This document shows positions 45,602 through 56,400 of a DNA stretch of 64,000 nucleotides, piece after piece. This stretch comes from Brachybacterium kimchii. Its GTDB lineage: Bacteria; Actinomycetota; Actinomycetes; Actinomycetales; Dermabacteraceae. The stretch spans positions 496,001 to 560,000 of the forward strand of contig NZ_CP097218.1 of NCBI RefSeq assembly GCF_023373525.1, read 5' to 3'. The position numbers and the translations under genes are program-made. Position 1 is the stretch's first letter, and each line of letters starts with the position of its first letter. The notes under the pieces were generated by a model that had not been told where the DNA came from, did no database searches, and saw only the letters and a program-made list of their open reading frames with translations.

Positions 45602-47227
45602 ATGGCTGAGCTCACGATCCGCCCGGAGGACATCCGGAACGCCCTGGACACCGCAGTGTCCACCTACCAGGCCGGCACGCCCGAGCGCGAGGAGATCGGC
45701 CGCGTCACCGAGTCGGCCGACGGCATCGCCCGCGTCGAGGGTCTCCCCGGCGTCATGGCCAACGAGCTCGTCCGCTTCGAGGACGGCACTCTCGGTCTGG
45801 CCCTGAACCTCGAGCTGCGCGAGGTCGGCGTCGTCGTCCTCGGCGAGTTCTCCGGCATCGAGGAGGGCCAGGAGGTGCGCCGCACCGGCGAGGTGCTCTC
45901 CGTGCCCGTCGGCGACGACTTCCTCGGCCGCGTGGTCGACCCCACCGGCGCCCCCATCGACGGTCTCGGCGAGATCGCCAGCACCGAGCGCCGCGCCCTC
46001 GAGCTGCAGGCCCCCACGGTCATGCAGCGCAAGAGCGTCAAGGAGCCGATGCAGACCGGCATCAAGGCCATCGACTCGATGACCCCGATCGGCCGCGGCC
46101 AGCGCCAGCTCATCATCGGCGACCGCCAGACCGGCAAGACAACCATCGCCCTGGACACGATCCTGAACCAGAAGGCGAACTGGGAGTCCGGCGACCCGAG
46201 CCAGCAGGTGCGCTGCATCTACGTGGCCGTCGGCCAGAAGGGCTCGACCATCGCGTCGGTCCGCGCCACCCTCGAGGAGGCCGGCGCCCTCGACTACACG
46301 ACGATCGTGGCGGCCCCCGCCTCCGATCCCGCGGGCTTCAAGTACATCGCCCCCTACGCGGGCTCGGCCATCGGCCAGCACTGGATGTACGAGGGCAAGC
46401 ACGTCCTCATCGTCTTCGACGACCTCACCAAGCAGGCCGAGGCCTACCGCGCCGTGTCGTTGCTGCTGCGCCGCCCGCCGGGCCGCGAGGCCTACCCCGG
46501 TGACGTGTTCTACCTGCACTCCCGCCTCCTCGAGCGCTGCGCGAAGCTCAGCGACGAGATGGGCGGCGGCTCGATGACCGGCCTGCCGATCATCGAGACC
46601 AAGGCCAACGACGTCTCGGCGTACATCCCGACCAACGTCATCTCGATCACCGACGGCCAGGTCTTCCTGCAGTCCGACCTGTTCAACGCCGATCAGCGCC
46701 CCGCTGTCGACGTCGGCATCTCGGTCTCCCGCGTCGGCGGCTCCGCGCAGATCAAGGCGATGAAGGGCGTCTCCGGCACGCTGAAGATCTCGCTCGCGCA
46801 GTACCGCGACCTCGAGTCCTTCGCGATGTTCGCCTCGGACCTCGACGCCGCCTCGAAGCAGCAGCTGAACCGCGGCGCGCGCCTCATGGAGCTGCTCAAG
46901 CAGCCCCAGTCCTCGCCCTTCCCGGTCGAGGAGGAGGTCATCTCGATCTGGGGCGGCACCACCGGCAAGTTCGACGACATCGAGGTCGAGGACGTCCGCG
47001 AGTTCGAGTCCCTGCTGCTCGAGCACCTGCGCCACAACGGCACCGTGCTCGAGGACATCCGCACCTCGAAGAAGTTCTCCGAGGAGACCGAGCAGCAGGC
47101 CACCGAGCTGCTCGAGCAGGTCAAGCGCGACTTCCTGGCCGGCAAGGGCCAGAGCGAGGCTCGCACCGACGTGCACGAGAGCGCGGAGGACGAGGACATC
47201 GACCAGGAGCGCATCGTCCGCGGATGA
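45602..47227 (+). CDS. atpA: ATP synthase F1 subunit alpha
   Basis: 541 residues. Non-catalytic nucleotide site: Walker [14 protein letters not shown] (about 172-184). The N-terminal beta barrel ([17 protein letters not shown]), [25 protein letters not shown] and the arginine-finger region ([13 protein letters not shown]...GISVSRVG) are complete. GAAGGA lies before the ATG at some distance. Confidence 0.97.
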   Translation: MAELTIRPEDIRNALDTAVSTYQAGTPEREEIGRVTESADGIARVEGLPGVMANELVRFEDGTLGLALNLELREVGVVVLGEFSGIEEGQEVRRTGEVLSVPVGDDFLGRVVDPTGAPIDGLGEIASTERRALELQAPTVMQRKSVKEPMQTGIKAIDSMTPIGRGQRQLIIGDRQTGKTTIALDTILNQKANWESGDPSQQVRCIYVAVGQKGSTIASVRATLEEAGALDYTTIVAAPASDPAGFKYIAPYAGSAIGQHWMYEGKHVLIVFDDLTKQAEAYRAVSLLLRRPPGREAYPGDVFYLHSRLLERCAKLSDEMGGGSMTGLPIIETKANDVSAYIPTNVISITDGQVFLQSDLFNADQRPAVDVGISVSRVGGSAQIKAMKGVSGTLKISLAQYRDLESFAMFASDLDAASKQQLNRGARLMELLKQPQSSPFPVEEEVISIWGGTTGKFDDIEVEDVREFESLLLEHLRHNGTVLEDIRTSKKFSEETEQQATELLEQVKRDFLAGKGQSEARTDVHESAEDEDIDQERIVRG

Positions 47228-47313
47228 TCCGGTGCGCCGTCCGACCGGGCAGGGGAGACCCTGCTGGGGAGGGCGGCGCCGGGACCAGCCGGAGCATCCC
47301 GCGAAGGAGAGAC

Positions 47314-48228
47314 ATGGGAGCACAGCAGAGGGAGTACAAGAAGCGGATCACCTCCGCTCAGGGCATGAAGAAGATCTTCAAGGCCAAGGAGATGGTCGCG
47401 GCCTCGCGCATCGCCAAGGCCCACGCCCGGGTGCTCGCGACCACGCCGTACGCCGAGGCGATCACTCGGGCGATCGGCGCCGTCGCGACCCATTCGACCG
47501 ACGTCGAGCATCCGTTCCTCGACCAGGAGCGCAGCGAGACCGGCCGCGCCGGCATCCTGCTCATCACGGCCGACCGCGGGATGACGGGCTCGTACTCGCA
47601 CAACGCGATCCGCGCCGCGGAGGAGCTCGCCAACCACCTGATCGACGAGGGCAAGACGCCCGTGCTGTACGTCGTCGGCCGCAAGGGCGAGACCTACTAC
47701 ACGTTCCGCAACCGTCCGCCGGTCACGGCCTGGACCCCGTTCCAGGAGAGCGAGATCCCTGCGCTCGGCCACGAGATCGCGCAGCGTCTCACCGGCGACC
47801 TGCTCAGCGAGGACCCGGAGGTGCATCTCGACGAGGCGTACCTCGTGGGCACCCGCTTCCTCAGCCGGTTCCGGCAGGTGGCCCGGGCGACCCGCCTGGT
47901 CCCGCTCGAGGTCGTCGACGCCGAGGCGGGCGCCGAGGCGCCCTCGTACCCGCTGTACGAGTTCGCGCCCGACGCCGAGACGGTCATGGACGAGCTGATC
48001 CCGCGCTACCTCGAGTCGCGCATCGTCAACCTGCTCATGCAGTCGATGGCCTCCGAGCACGCGGCGACGCAGCGCGCGATGAAGACGGCCACGGACAACG
48101 CCGAACAGCAGATCCGCAAGTTCACCCGGCTGGCCAACTCGGCGCGCCAGGCGGAGATCACCCAGGAGATCTCGGAGATCGTCGGCGGCGCCGACGCCCT
48201 CTCGGGATCCGGTCGCACCGAACGCTGA
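47314..48228 (+). CDS. atpG: ATP synthase F1 subunit gamma
   Basis: 304 residues. N-terminal helix MGAQQREYKKRITSAQGMKKIFKAKEMVAASR and C-terminal helix SEHAATQRAMKTATDNAEQQIRKFTRLANSARQAEITQEISEIVGGA form the rotor shaft. GAAGGAGA precedes ATG 47314 by five bases, which decides the start against a GTG-rich frame upstream. Confidence 0.96.
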   Translation: MGAQQREYKKRITSAQGMKKIFKAKEMVAASRIAKAHARVLATTPYAEAITRAIGAVATHSTDVEHPFLDQERSETGRAGILLITADRGMTGSYSHNAIRAAEELANHLIDEGKTPVLYVVGRKGETYYTFRNRPPVTAWTPFQESEIPALGHEIAQRLTGDLLSEDPEVHLDEAYLVGTRFLSRFRQVARATRLVPLEVVDAEAGAEAPSYPLYEFAPDAETVMDELIPRYLESRIVNLLMQSMASEHAATQRAMKTATDNAEQQIRKFTRLANSARQAEITQEISEIVGGADALSGSGRTER

Positions 48229-48259
48229 GCCGCCGCGAGCGCTCCGCGCGCCGGCCTGA

Positions 48260-50022
<1,763 letters not shown>

Positions 50023-50037
50023 GGCGCACGCGCACCG

Positions 50038-50517
50038 ATGATGCACGTCAACGTCCCGATCACCCTCGTGGTGGTCGGGACGTTGGTCGTTCTGCTGGCG
50101 ATCGCGGTGCTCGTGCGCTCCGCGGTGATCGCGCGCCGCGGGGGAGCGCTCGACTGCTTCCTGTGGCGCCCCGGTGCCCGCGGCGGACGCGGCGCCTGGC
50201 GCGGCGGACGCCTGCGCTTCACCTCCCAGGGGCTGCTCTGGCACCGCACCGACGCCCTGCTCGCCGGCGGCGAGGTGCTGCTGCGCCGCAGCGAGATCCT
50301 CGACGTCCAGCGGCGGAACGTCGCCGTCGGCTCGGGCGGCGGTGAGGACGCGGATGACGGGTCCGGAGGGGCGCGCATCGTCCTGGACACCGAGATCGAG
50401 TTCGTCCGCGGAGAAGGCGAGCCGCTGTGGCTCATGCTGCCCTTCACGACCTCCTCGGCCGTCATCGCCTGGTACGAGGCGGCGCCGACGGGCTCGGTGC
50501 GCGGGGACGCCGACTGA
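50038..50517 (+). CDS. DUF2550 family membrane-anchored protein
   Basis: 159 residues. One N-terminal membrane helix (about 6-28, PITLVVVGTLVVLLAIAVLV), then a PH-like domain: GALDCFLWRP, GGRLRFTSQGLLWHRTDALL and the C-terminal WLMLPFTTSSAVIAWYEAAP. It follows atpC by 15 bases; a DUF2550 gene after atpC is conserved from mycobacteria (Rv1312) to Micrococcales. Role unknown. Confidence 0.85.
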   Translation: MMHVNVPITLVVVGTLVVLLAIAVLVRSAVIARRGGALDCFLWRPGARGGRGAWRGGRLRFTSQGLLWHRTDALLAGGEVLLRRSEILDVQRRNVAVGSGGGEDADDGSGGARIVLDTEIEFVRGEGEPLWLMLPFTTSSAVIAWYEAAPTGSVRGDAD

Positions 50518-50524
50518 GCAGTGT

Positions 50525-50610
50525 GCGCGGTGCCGGCCGGGTGCCGTGAGGTCGGTCCGACGGCGCGGTGCCGGTCGGTGCTTCGAGCTCAGTCCGGCTG
50601 CGCGGTGCCG
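50525..50610. repeat. Three imperfect copies of a ~38-base repeat at the nagA 3' end
   Basis: GCGCGGTGCCG occurs at 50525, 50563 and 50600, with related sequence between (GAGNTCNGTCCG). Copy 3 encodes the last residues and stop of nagA; copies 1 and 2 fill the gap to the DUF2550 gene. GACTGAGC (50512-50519) and GCTCAGTC (50587-50594) also pair across the gap and contain both stop codons. Confidence 0.6.
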
Positions 50611-51842
50611 ACGAGCTCGCCGCGACGGATGACCTGCACGGGACGCAGCTCCGAGTCGACCAGCAGCACGTCGGCCGCGAGTCCCGCCCGCAGCGCCCCA
50701 ATCTCGTCCTCGCGTCCGAGGACGCGCGCCGGGACCACGGTGGCCGCGCGCACAGCGGCGGCCAGATCCACGCCGGCCTCGCGCACGGCGAAGCGCACGA
50801 CGTCGATCAGATGCGCGGTGCCGCCGGCGATCGAGCCGCCGTCGGCGAGGGTCGCGACGCCGCCCTGCACGTCCACGTCCAGCGCGCCGAGGCGGTAGCT
50901 GCCGTCGGCCATGCCTGCGGCGGCCATGGCATCGGTGATGAGCACGACGCAGTCGTCGGCCGCGAGGGAGAACACGTGGGCGACGGTCTCGGCGGCGAGA
51001 TGGACCCCGTCGGCGATGACCTCGGCGACGATCTCCCCGCGGCCGGCCGCATCGAGCGCCGCGAGGGCCGGCCCCGGATCGCGGTGGTGGATGGGCCGCA
51101 TGCCGTTGAACAGATGCGTCGCGGTGGGCAGCGCGGATCGGCCGTGGTGCCGTCGCAGGGCGTCGCGGGAGGCGGTGATCGCCGCGTCCATCTGCGCGCT
51201 GTCGCAGTCGGTGTGCCCGAGCGAGGGGAGGGCGCCGCCCGCGGCGAGGGCGTCGATGACCGCGGGGGCGTCGGCCGTCTCCGGCGCCATCGTCATGGTC
51301 GCGACGGCGCCGCGGCCCTCCGCGCACAGTTCGCCGACGAGCGCCGCGTCGCCTCCGGTGATGTGCGCGGGGTTCTGGGCGCCCTTGCGCGCCTCGGAGA
51401 TGAAGGGGCCCTCGAGGTGGATCGCCTCGACCTCCCCGTCCTCGACGAGCCCGGCGAGCATGCGCACGCGCCGACCGAGCTCCTCGGCCGAGGCGGTCAC
51501 GAGCGAGGCGACGAGCGAGGTGGTGCCGTGGCGACGGTGCTCGCGCACGGCGACCATGGCCTCCTGGGCGTCCGCGCAGTCCGGGAACGAGGCCCCGCCT
51601 CCGCCGTGGCAGTGCAGGTCGATGAGGCCGGGAAGGATCAGCCCGGGATGCTCGAGGGTGCGCTCGGCGCGGTGGGCAGGCGCCTTCTCCTCGGGGCCTG
51701 CCCACAGGATGCGGCCCCCTGCGAGGAGGACCAGCGACCCCGGGAGCACGCCCCGGTCGAGCACTGCCGTGCCGCGGAGGGCGAGATCGGCATGCAGGGG
51801 CTCTGCGTGCTGCGGGTCGACGTGGGCGTCGGTCGGGGGCAT
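50589..51842 (-). CDS. nagA: N-acetylglucosamine-6-phosphate deacetylase
   Basis: 417 residues of the amidohydrolase superfamily. It removes acetate from GlcNAc-6-phosphate in amino-sugar and cell-wall recycling. Metal/catalytic motifs: IDLHCHGGGG, IHLEGPFIS (Glu), LGHTDCD (His), ATHLFNGMRPIHHR and LITDAMAAAGM (catalytic Asp). ATG 51842 has AGGAG six bases upstream, against longer open-frame alternatives. It follows nucS by 23 bases and is probably co-transcribed; nagB is not in the window. Confidence 0.93.
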   Translation of the reverse strand: MPPTDAHVDPQHAEPLHADLALRGTAVLDRGVLPGSLVLLAGGRILWAGPEEKAPAHRAERTLEHPGLILPGLIDLHCHGGGGASFPDCADAQEAMVAVREHRRHGTTSLVASLVTASAEELGRRVRMLAGLVEDGEVEAIHLEGPFISEARKGAQNPAHITGGDAALVGELCAEGRGAVATMTMAPETADAPAVIDALAAGGALPSLGHTDCDSAQMDAAITASRDALRRHHGRSALPTATHLFNGMRPIHHRDPGPALAALDAAGRGEIVAEVIADGVHLAAETVAHVFSLAADDCVVLITDAMAAAGMADGSYRLGALDVDVQGGVATLADGGSIAGGTAHLIDVVRFAVREAGVDLAAAVRAATVVPARVLGREDEIGALRAGLAADVLLVDSELRPVQVIRRGELVGTAQPD

Positions 51843-51865
51843 CGGTGCTCCTGGTGCGTGCGGGA

Positions 51866-52588
51866 TCAGAAGAGGCGGCTCTCGGCGTCGTCGATGCCGC
51901 GCAGGGCGTCGTAGTCCAGGGTCACGCAGTCGATGCCGCGGTCGTGGGCGAGGACCTTGGCCTGGGGCTTGATGGCCTGGGCGGCGAACATGCCGCGCAC
52001 CGGCGCGAGCAGCGGATCGCGGTTGAGCAGGTCGAGGTAGCGGGTGAGCTGCTCGACGCCGTCGATCTCGCCGCGCCGCTTGATCTCGATGGCGACGGTC
52101 GCGCCGTCGGCGTCGCGGGCCAGGATGTCGACCGGTCCGATGGCGGTCGGGTACTCCCGGCGCACGAGCGACCAGTCGGTCCCGAGGGTCTCGATGTTCT
52201 GGGCGAGCAGCGCCTGCAGATGCGCCTCGACGCCGTCCTTCTGCAGGCCCGGATCGACGCCGAGCTCGACGCTGGTGTCCTCGAGGATCTCGTGCAGGCG
52301 CACGCGGAGGCGGTCTCCGGTCTTCGCATGGACCACATCCCACTGCTGCACCCAGTCCTCCCCGGGCAGGGGAGCGGGGTCATCCGCCGCGTCCTCGACA
52401 TCGGCCCGGTCGACGACCTTCAGCTGACACGGCGGACTCATCCAGTTCAGCGGCTTGTAGCTGCCGCCGTCGGAGTGGACGAGCACGCTGCCGTCGGCCT
52501 TGACGATGAGCAGGCGGGTGGCCAGGGGCAGATGGGCGGTGAGCCGACCGGTGTAGTCGACCGAGCACTGAGCAACGACGAGACGCAC
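51866..52588 (-). CDS. nucS: Endonuclease NucS/EndoMS (mismatch-specific)
   Basis: 240 residues. It is the non-canonical mismatch repair nuclease of archaea and actinobacteria, which lack MutS/MutL. The N-terminal dimer/DNA-binding domain ([21 protein letters not shown]...) is followed by the RecB-like nuclease domain with Asp in GPVDILARD and ExK in [17 protein letters not shown]. The C-terminal SRLF is the beta-clamp-binding tail. The start is GTG with no SD but a -10-like box six bases upstream. Confidence 0.95.
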   Translation of the reverse strand: MRLVVAQCSVDYTGRLTAHLPLATRLLIVKADGSVLVHSDGGSYKPLNWMSPPCQLKVVDRADVEDAADDPAPLPGEDWVQQWDVVHAKTGDRLRVRLHEILEDTSVELGVDPGLQKDGVEAHLQALLAQNIETLGTDWSLVRREYPTAIGPVDILARDADGATVAIEIKRRGEIDGVEQLTRYLDLLNRDPLLAPVRGMFAAQAIKPQAKVLAHDRGIDCVTLDYDALRGIDDAESRLF

Positions 52589-52594
52589 CCGGCC

Positions 52595-52600
52595 AGGGTA
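52595..52600 (-). promoter_or_regulatory. Candidate -10 of a leaderless nucS promoter
   Basis: TACCCT on the minus strand ends six bases before the GTG of nucS. There is no SD, which agrees with leaderless expression. Confidence 0.45.
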
Positions 52601-52770
52601 CGGCAGGACGGACGGGGCCTGCGCCGTGCGCCGACCGTGCCCGTGCCGCGCACGGCCTCAGAGAGGCGCGCGCCACGCGTGCGGCCTCTCACGCTCGCGC
52701 GCGAAGGGGGTGTGCTCGTCGTTCGATTCTCGTATCGTGGCAGGGATTCGGTGCGAACGAGGAGATCGTC

Positions 52771-54234
52771 ATCATCTACAAGATCATTGCAACCGTCCTG
52801 GTGGTGCTGGGACTGGTGGGGCTCCTCATCGGGCGCCTGGGGGAGACCACGTGGGCTCCCGAGACCGAGCGCACCGCGACCGTGGACCTGTCCGACCCCG
52901 GCCCGGCCGTCGTCATCGACCCGGGCGTGCTGTACGTGGGCGGGACCCAGGGGGACGTGAAGATCACCGCGGACTCCGACGTCTCCGTGATCACCGCCTC
53001 CAACGACGACATCGACGCCTACCTCGACGGCGTGAAGCACACGCAGGTCACGGGGCTGAGCGACTGGAGCACGCTGAAGACCGAGACGGTCGACGACGAC
53101 GGCGAGGACTCGATCTCCGATCCCACCTCCTCCGACCTGTGGCGCAGCGTCAAGACCTCGAAGAGCCCGACGACGATCGACGTCGGCGACTTCTACGCCG
53201 AGGAGACCTCGACGGATCCGCAGCCCTACCGCGCGATCCTGCTCGTCACCGACGGCAGCGAGCCCGGCGCCGACAGCATCTCGATCACCTGGCCGGTCGA
53301 CGAGAAGAACGAGTGGGTCCCCTTCGCGTACGCCGCGGGCGCGACCCTCATCATCGTGGGCCTCGTGATGCTCGTGGTCTCCTTCGGTTCCTCGCGCCGC
53401 GAGCGCGAGCGGGCCGGCGCCGGTGAGGACTCCGAGGGGCTCGGGGCGGACGACGCCCGGGAGCCGGAGCTCGAGTCCGCGTCGGCATCCGCACCCGCGT
53501 CGGCCTCTGCGGGCGCGAGTTCTGCGGACGCGTCCGCGGGTGAGCCCACCGGCGCCGTCCTCGGTGGGGCCGCTGGGCTCGGCGCCGCGGGCGCGGGCGC
53601 GGCGCATCTCGCCGGCGGCTCCGCGGCCGACGAGCCCCACGGGGCCGACGAGACCGACAGGGTCGACGAGACCCACGAAGCCGACGAGACCCATGAAGTC
53701 GAGGGGGCTCAGGAGACCGACGAGGCCCCGACGCGCGAGCACGAGAGCATCGACGCGTGGCAGTTCGGCGACGAGCAGGCGCAGGCCGCACCCACGGCCG
53801 ACGCCGCGGCGGCGGACACGGCGTCGTCCGCGGACGAAGGGCCGGAGCAGTCTGCGGCCGAAGACGGTGCGGCGAACGACCCGTCGGCCGAGCCCTCGAC
53901 GGACGTCCTCGATCGGATCGACGAGGAGCCCGGTGCCGGCGATGCGGACCCGGGCGAGCAGCGTCCGGTGACCGCGCCGATCCCCGTCGGCGGCTCGGAG
54001 GGAGCGGCCGCCGGCCATGACGACGCCGAGGGCTCCGAGGATCCCACGGAGGTCATCGACCGCATCGAGGAGCCGATCGCGGGACCCGGCGAGGATGCGT
54101 CGGCCGCCCTGCCGCGTCGCTCGCACCGCCACCGCGCCGCGACGCCGGAGCCGGAGCACGGCGAGACCCCCCATGACGACGCACAGCACACGGGCCCCGA
54201 GCACGGGCTCGACACCGAGGAGGAGCAGCGATGA
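52771..54234 (+). CDS. Actinobacterial membrane protein with acidic cytosolic tail; probable ATC start
   Basis: About 487 residues. Helix 1 (about 4-22) is followed by an extracytoplasmic domain of about 155 residues (ERTATVDLSDPGPAVVIDPGVLYVGG...), then helix 2 (AYAAGATLIIVGLVMLVVSF, about 190-209). A tail of ~275 residues is rich in Ala, Glu, Asp and Thr, with repeats such as DETHEADETHEVEG. I know no function; it resembles uncharacterised Brachybacterium proteins. No ATG, GTG or TTG precedes helix 1; GAGGAG sits six bases before ATC 52771, so initiation there (IIYKIIATVLVVLGLVG) seems likely. GTG 52801 would halve helix 1. Overlaps the lipoprotein gene by four bases. Confidence 0.7.
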   Translation: MIYKIIATVLVVLGLVGLLIGRLGETTWAPETERTATVDLSDPGPAVVIDPGVLYVGGTQGDVKITADSDVSVITASNDDIDAYLDGVKHTQVTGLSDWSTLKTETVDDDGEDSISDPTSSDLWRSVKTSKSPTTIDVGDFYAEETSTDPQPYRAILLVTDGSEPGADSISITWPVDEKNEWVPFAYAAGATLIIVGLVMLVVSFGSSRRERERAGAGEDSEGLGADDAREPELESASASAPASASAGASSADASAGEPTGAVLGGAAGLGAAGAGAAHLAGGSAADEPHGADETDRVDETHEADETHEVEGAQETDEAPTREHESIDAWQFGDEQAQAAPTADAAAADTASSADEGPEQSAAEDGAANDPSAEPSTDVLDRIDEEPGAGDADPGEQRPVTAPIPVGGSEGAAAGHDDAEGSEDPTEVIDRIEEPIAGPGEDASAALPRRSHRHRAATPEPEHGETPHDDAQHTGPEHGLDTEEEQR

Positions 54235-55298
54235 GCGCGTGGAACAGGCGCGGGTTCCTGGGCGGCGTCGGCGTGCTCGCCGTCGGCGGCCTGCTGGCGG
54301 CCTGCGGGTCCGACGACTCGACCCCGCCCGCGGTGCCCACGGGACCCGAGGCCGAGGGTCCGACCCCCGCGGTGACCAGCGATCAGATGGCCTCCTACCT
54401 CAAGGCGGTGCACGCCGCGGTGGAGAAGGCGGACGACGACCTCGACGCGAAGGCCCTCGCGCCCCGCGTGATCGGCTCGGCCGCCTCCTTCCGCAAGGAC
54501 ACCTACTCGATCCTGACGAAGAACAAGGACTGGATCGCGAAGAACGCCGAGGACTTCCGCGCCAGCGCCCTCGACCGGCCCGGCGAGAAGGCCGTCGTGC
54601 CGATCACCTCGACCACTTCGGACTTCCCGCGCACCGCCATCGCTCTCGTCGAGGCCGACGGTGATGACGACGCCGCCCCGTACTTCATGATCCTGCAGCA
54701 GAAGGACGCGCACTCCCCGTACGCGACCTGGGGCTGGGCGCAGCAGGCCGTGGGCGTGGACATGCCGACGGTGCCCTCGGCGAAGGTGGGCAGCGAGGCG
54801 GTCGACGGCAAGGCCGACGACCTGCTGATGACCCCTGCCGACGCCATGACCCTCTACTCCGAGGTGCTCGCCTGGGGCGGCGGCAAGGACTCGAAGAAGC
54901 AGCTCGCGAGCGATCCCTTCACCACCCGGACCCACAAGGACATCCAGGAGGAGCGCAAGCAGCTCAACGAGGGCGTCGAGAAGGACGAGGTGGGGACGAT
55001 CCGCGAGATCTACACGCCCGTGAAGGACGAGATCGCCGGCCTGCGCACGGAGGACGGCGGCGCGATCGTGCTGGGCACCATGACCTCGAAGCGCACCCTG
55101 AAGGTCACCGACGGCTCGAAGGTCAGCTACGGCAAGGACAACATCTTCACCACGATCATCGGCAGCCGCACCTTCACCAAGGAGTACGTGCGCGAGTACG
55201 GCACGACCGTCGCCCTCTACATCCCCCCGAAGGGGTCCGACGCGAAGGTCCAGCCCATCGGGGCGACGCGCGCCGTGATCGGCGCCAGCGGCGAGTGA
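54231..55298 (+). CDS. Tat-exported lipoprotein of unknown function
   Basis: 355 residues. MSAWNRRGFLGGVGVLAVGGLLAAC has a twin-arginine motif and lipobox ending at Cys25. The mature part is hydrophilic and begins with a Pro/Thr linker; the rest has mixed alpha/beta character with no motif I recognise. It is translationally coupled (ATGA) to the membrane protein with the extracytoplasmic domain, so the two may work at the same surface. It is not a solute-binding protein by pattern. Confidence 0.8.
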   Translation: MSAWNRRGFLGGVGVLAVGGLLAACGSDDSTPPAVPTGPEAEGPTPAVTSDQMASYLKAVHAAVEKADDDLDAKALAPRVIGSAASFRKDTYSILTKNKDWIAKNAEDFRASALDRPGEKAVVPITSTTSDFPRTAIALVEADGDDDAAPYFMILQQKDAHSPYATWGWAQQAVGVDMPTVPSAKVGSEAVDGKADDLLMTPADAMTLYSEVLAWGGGKDSKKQLASDPFTTRTHKDIQEERKQLNEGVEKDEVGTIREIYTPVKDEIAGLRTEDGGAIVLGTMTSKRTLKVTDGSKVSYGKDNIFTTIIGSRTFTKEYVREYGTTVALYIPPKGSDAKVQPIGATRAVIGASGE

Positions 55299-55320
55299 TC
55301 GGCCACGCGGGTCCGGCCGG

Positions 55321-55380
55321 GCTGACCGACCCGCCCGACCCGCTGGACCCGCCTGACCAGGCTGACCCGCCCGACTCGTT
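55321..55380. repeat. Degenerate GACCCGCC repeats
   Basis: Runs of CTGACC/GACCCGCC(T) units after the lipoprotein stop, about seven imperfect copies. They may act as a Rho-type or weak terminator; no strong hairpin is formed. Confidence 0.4.
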
Positions 55381-55447
55381 CGACGGGTGAGCGGCCGGCG
55401 ACACACTTCGAGAACCCCAGCAGTCACGCAACGCGAAGGAGCATCCC

Positions 55448-56368
55448 ATGACCGATCCCTACGGCGTCATCGACCTCGCATCGCTCAAGAAGCCCGAGGG
55501 CTCCGAGGGGGCGGGGACCGTCGGCGAGCACGAGGTGACCGTCGACGAGGCGAACCTCGAGCAGATGATCCAGGACTCCGCGAGCGTCGCGACGCTCCTG
55601 CTGGTCACGAGCTCGCGCGTCCCCGGCATCGACGAGCTGCTGGGCGCGCTGCGCTCGGGCGTCGACGCGAAGGGCGGCGCGCTGCGGCTCGCCGTCGTCG
55701 ACGCGGACACCCAGCCGCGCGTGGCGGGCGCCCTGCGTGTGCAGCAGCTGCCCACCCTCATGCTGCTCCTCCAGGGGCAGCTGCAGCCGATCGCCGAGTC
55801 CATGGTCCCCGCCGACCAGATCCCCGGACTGCTCGACCAGATCGTGCAGGTCGCGCAGCAGACCGGTCTGGACGTGAGCGGTGCGGGCGACGGGCAGGGG
55901 GCCGACGGCGCCGGCGCGGACGACGCGGACGGCGGGGCCCCTGCGCAGCCCGAGCTGCCGCCCCTGCTGCAGACCGCCTACGACGCGATCGAGGCGGGCG
56001 ATCTCTCCGGCGCGCAGACCGCCTTCGAGGAGCACCTGAACCAGAACCCGGCCGACGCCGAGGCGAAGGCGGGCCTGGCGACCGTGCACCTCATGGAGCG
56101 CACCCGGGACGCCCAGCTCGACGCCGCCCGCCAGGCAGCGGCCGACGCGCCGCAGGACCTCGACGCGCAGCTGCTCGTCGCCGACCTCGACATGCTCGGC
56201 GGCCACGTCGACGACGCCTTCGGCCGTCTGCTCGACCTGCTGCGCGGCGCCGACCAGGACACCAAGGACCGCGTGCGCGCGCGCCTGCTCGACCTCTTCG
56301 AGGTCGCCGGCCCCGAGGACCCGCGCGTCGGACCCGCCCGCAAGCGCCTGGCGAACCTGCTCTTCTGA
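55448..56368 (+). CDS. Thioredoxin-like/TPR protein of the YbbN (CnoX) type, without CxxC
   Basis: 306 residues. The N-terminal thioredoxin fold (about 30-140) has the cis-Pro region VQQLPTLMLLLQGQ, but the active-site position reads VTSSRVPGI: both cysteines are missing. The C-terminal part (about 175-306) has helical TPR-like repeats (AYDAIEAGDLSGAQTAFEEHLNQNPADAEAKAGLA). In E. coli CnoX/YbbN is a holdase that hands clients to GroEL; redox activity is not expected here. The gene before glgB-glgE is thioredoxin-like in mycobacteria too. AAGGAG is the SD. Confidence 0.85.
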   Translation: MTDPYGVIDLASLKKPEGSEGAGTVGEHEVTVDEANLEQMIQDSASVATLLLVTSSRVPGIDELLGALRSGVDAKGGALRLAVVDADTQPRVAGALRVQQLPTLMLLLQGQLQPIAESMVPADQIPGLLDQIVQVAQQTGLDVSGAGDGQGADGAGADDADGGAPAQPELPPLLQTAYDAIEAGDLSGAQTAFEEHLNQNPADAEAKAGLATVHLMERTRDAQLDAARQAAADAPQDLDAQLLVADLDMLGGHVDDAFGRLLDLLRGADQDTKDRVRARLLDLFEVAGPEDPRVGPARKRLANLLF

Positions 56369-56400
56369 CCCGCGCCGCGGCGGGCGCGCTCCGAGACTCC

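Noticed and set aside
50568-51914. A long open frame on the plus strand opposite nagA
   Set aside because: It mirrors the codon pattern of nagA, lacks an SD, and its translation shows no family features.
53630-53720. DETHEADETHE repeats as a microsatellite or mobile repeat
   Set aside because: The units are imperfect at DNA level and fit biased amino-acid composition of the acidic tail.
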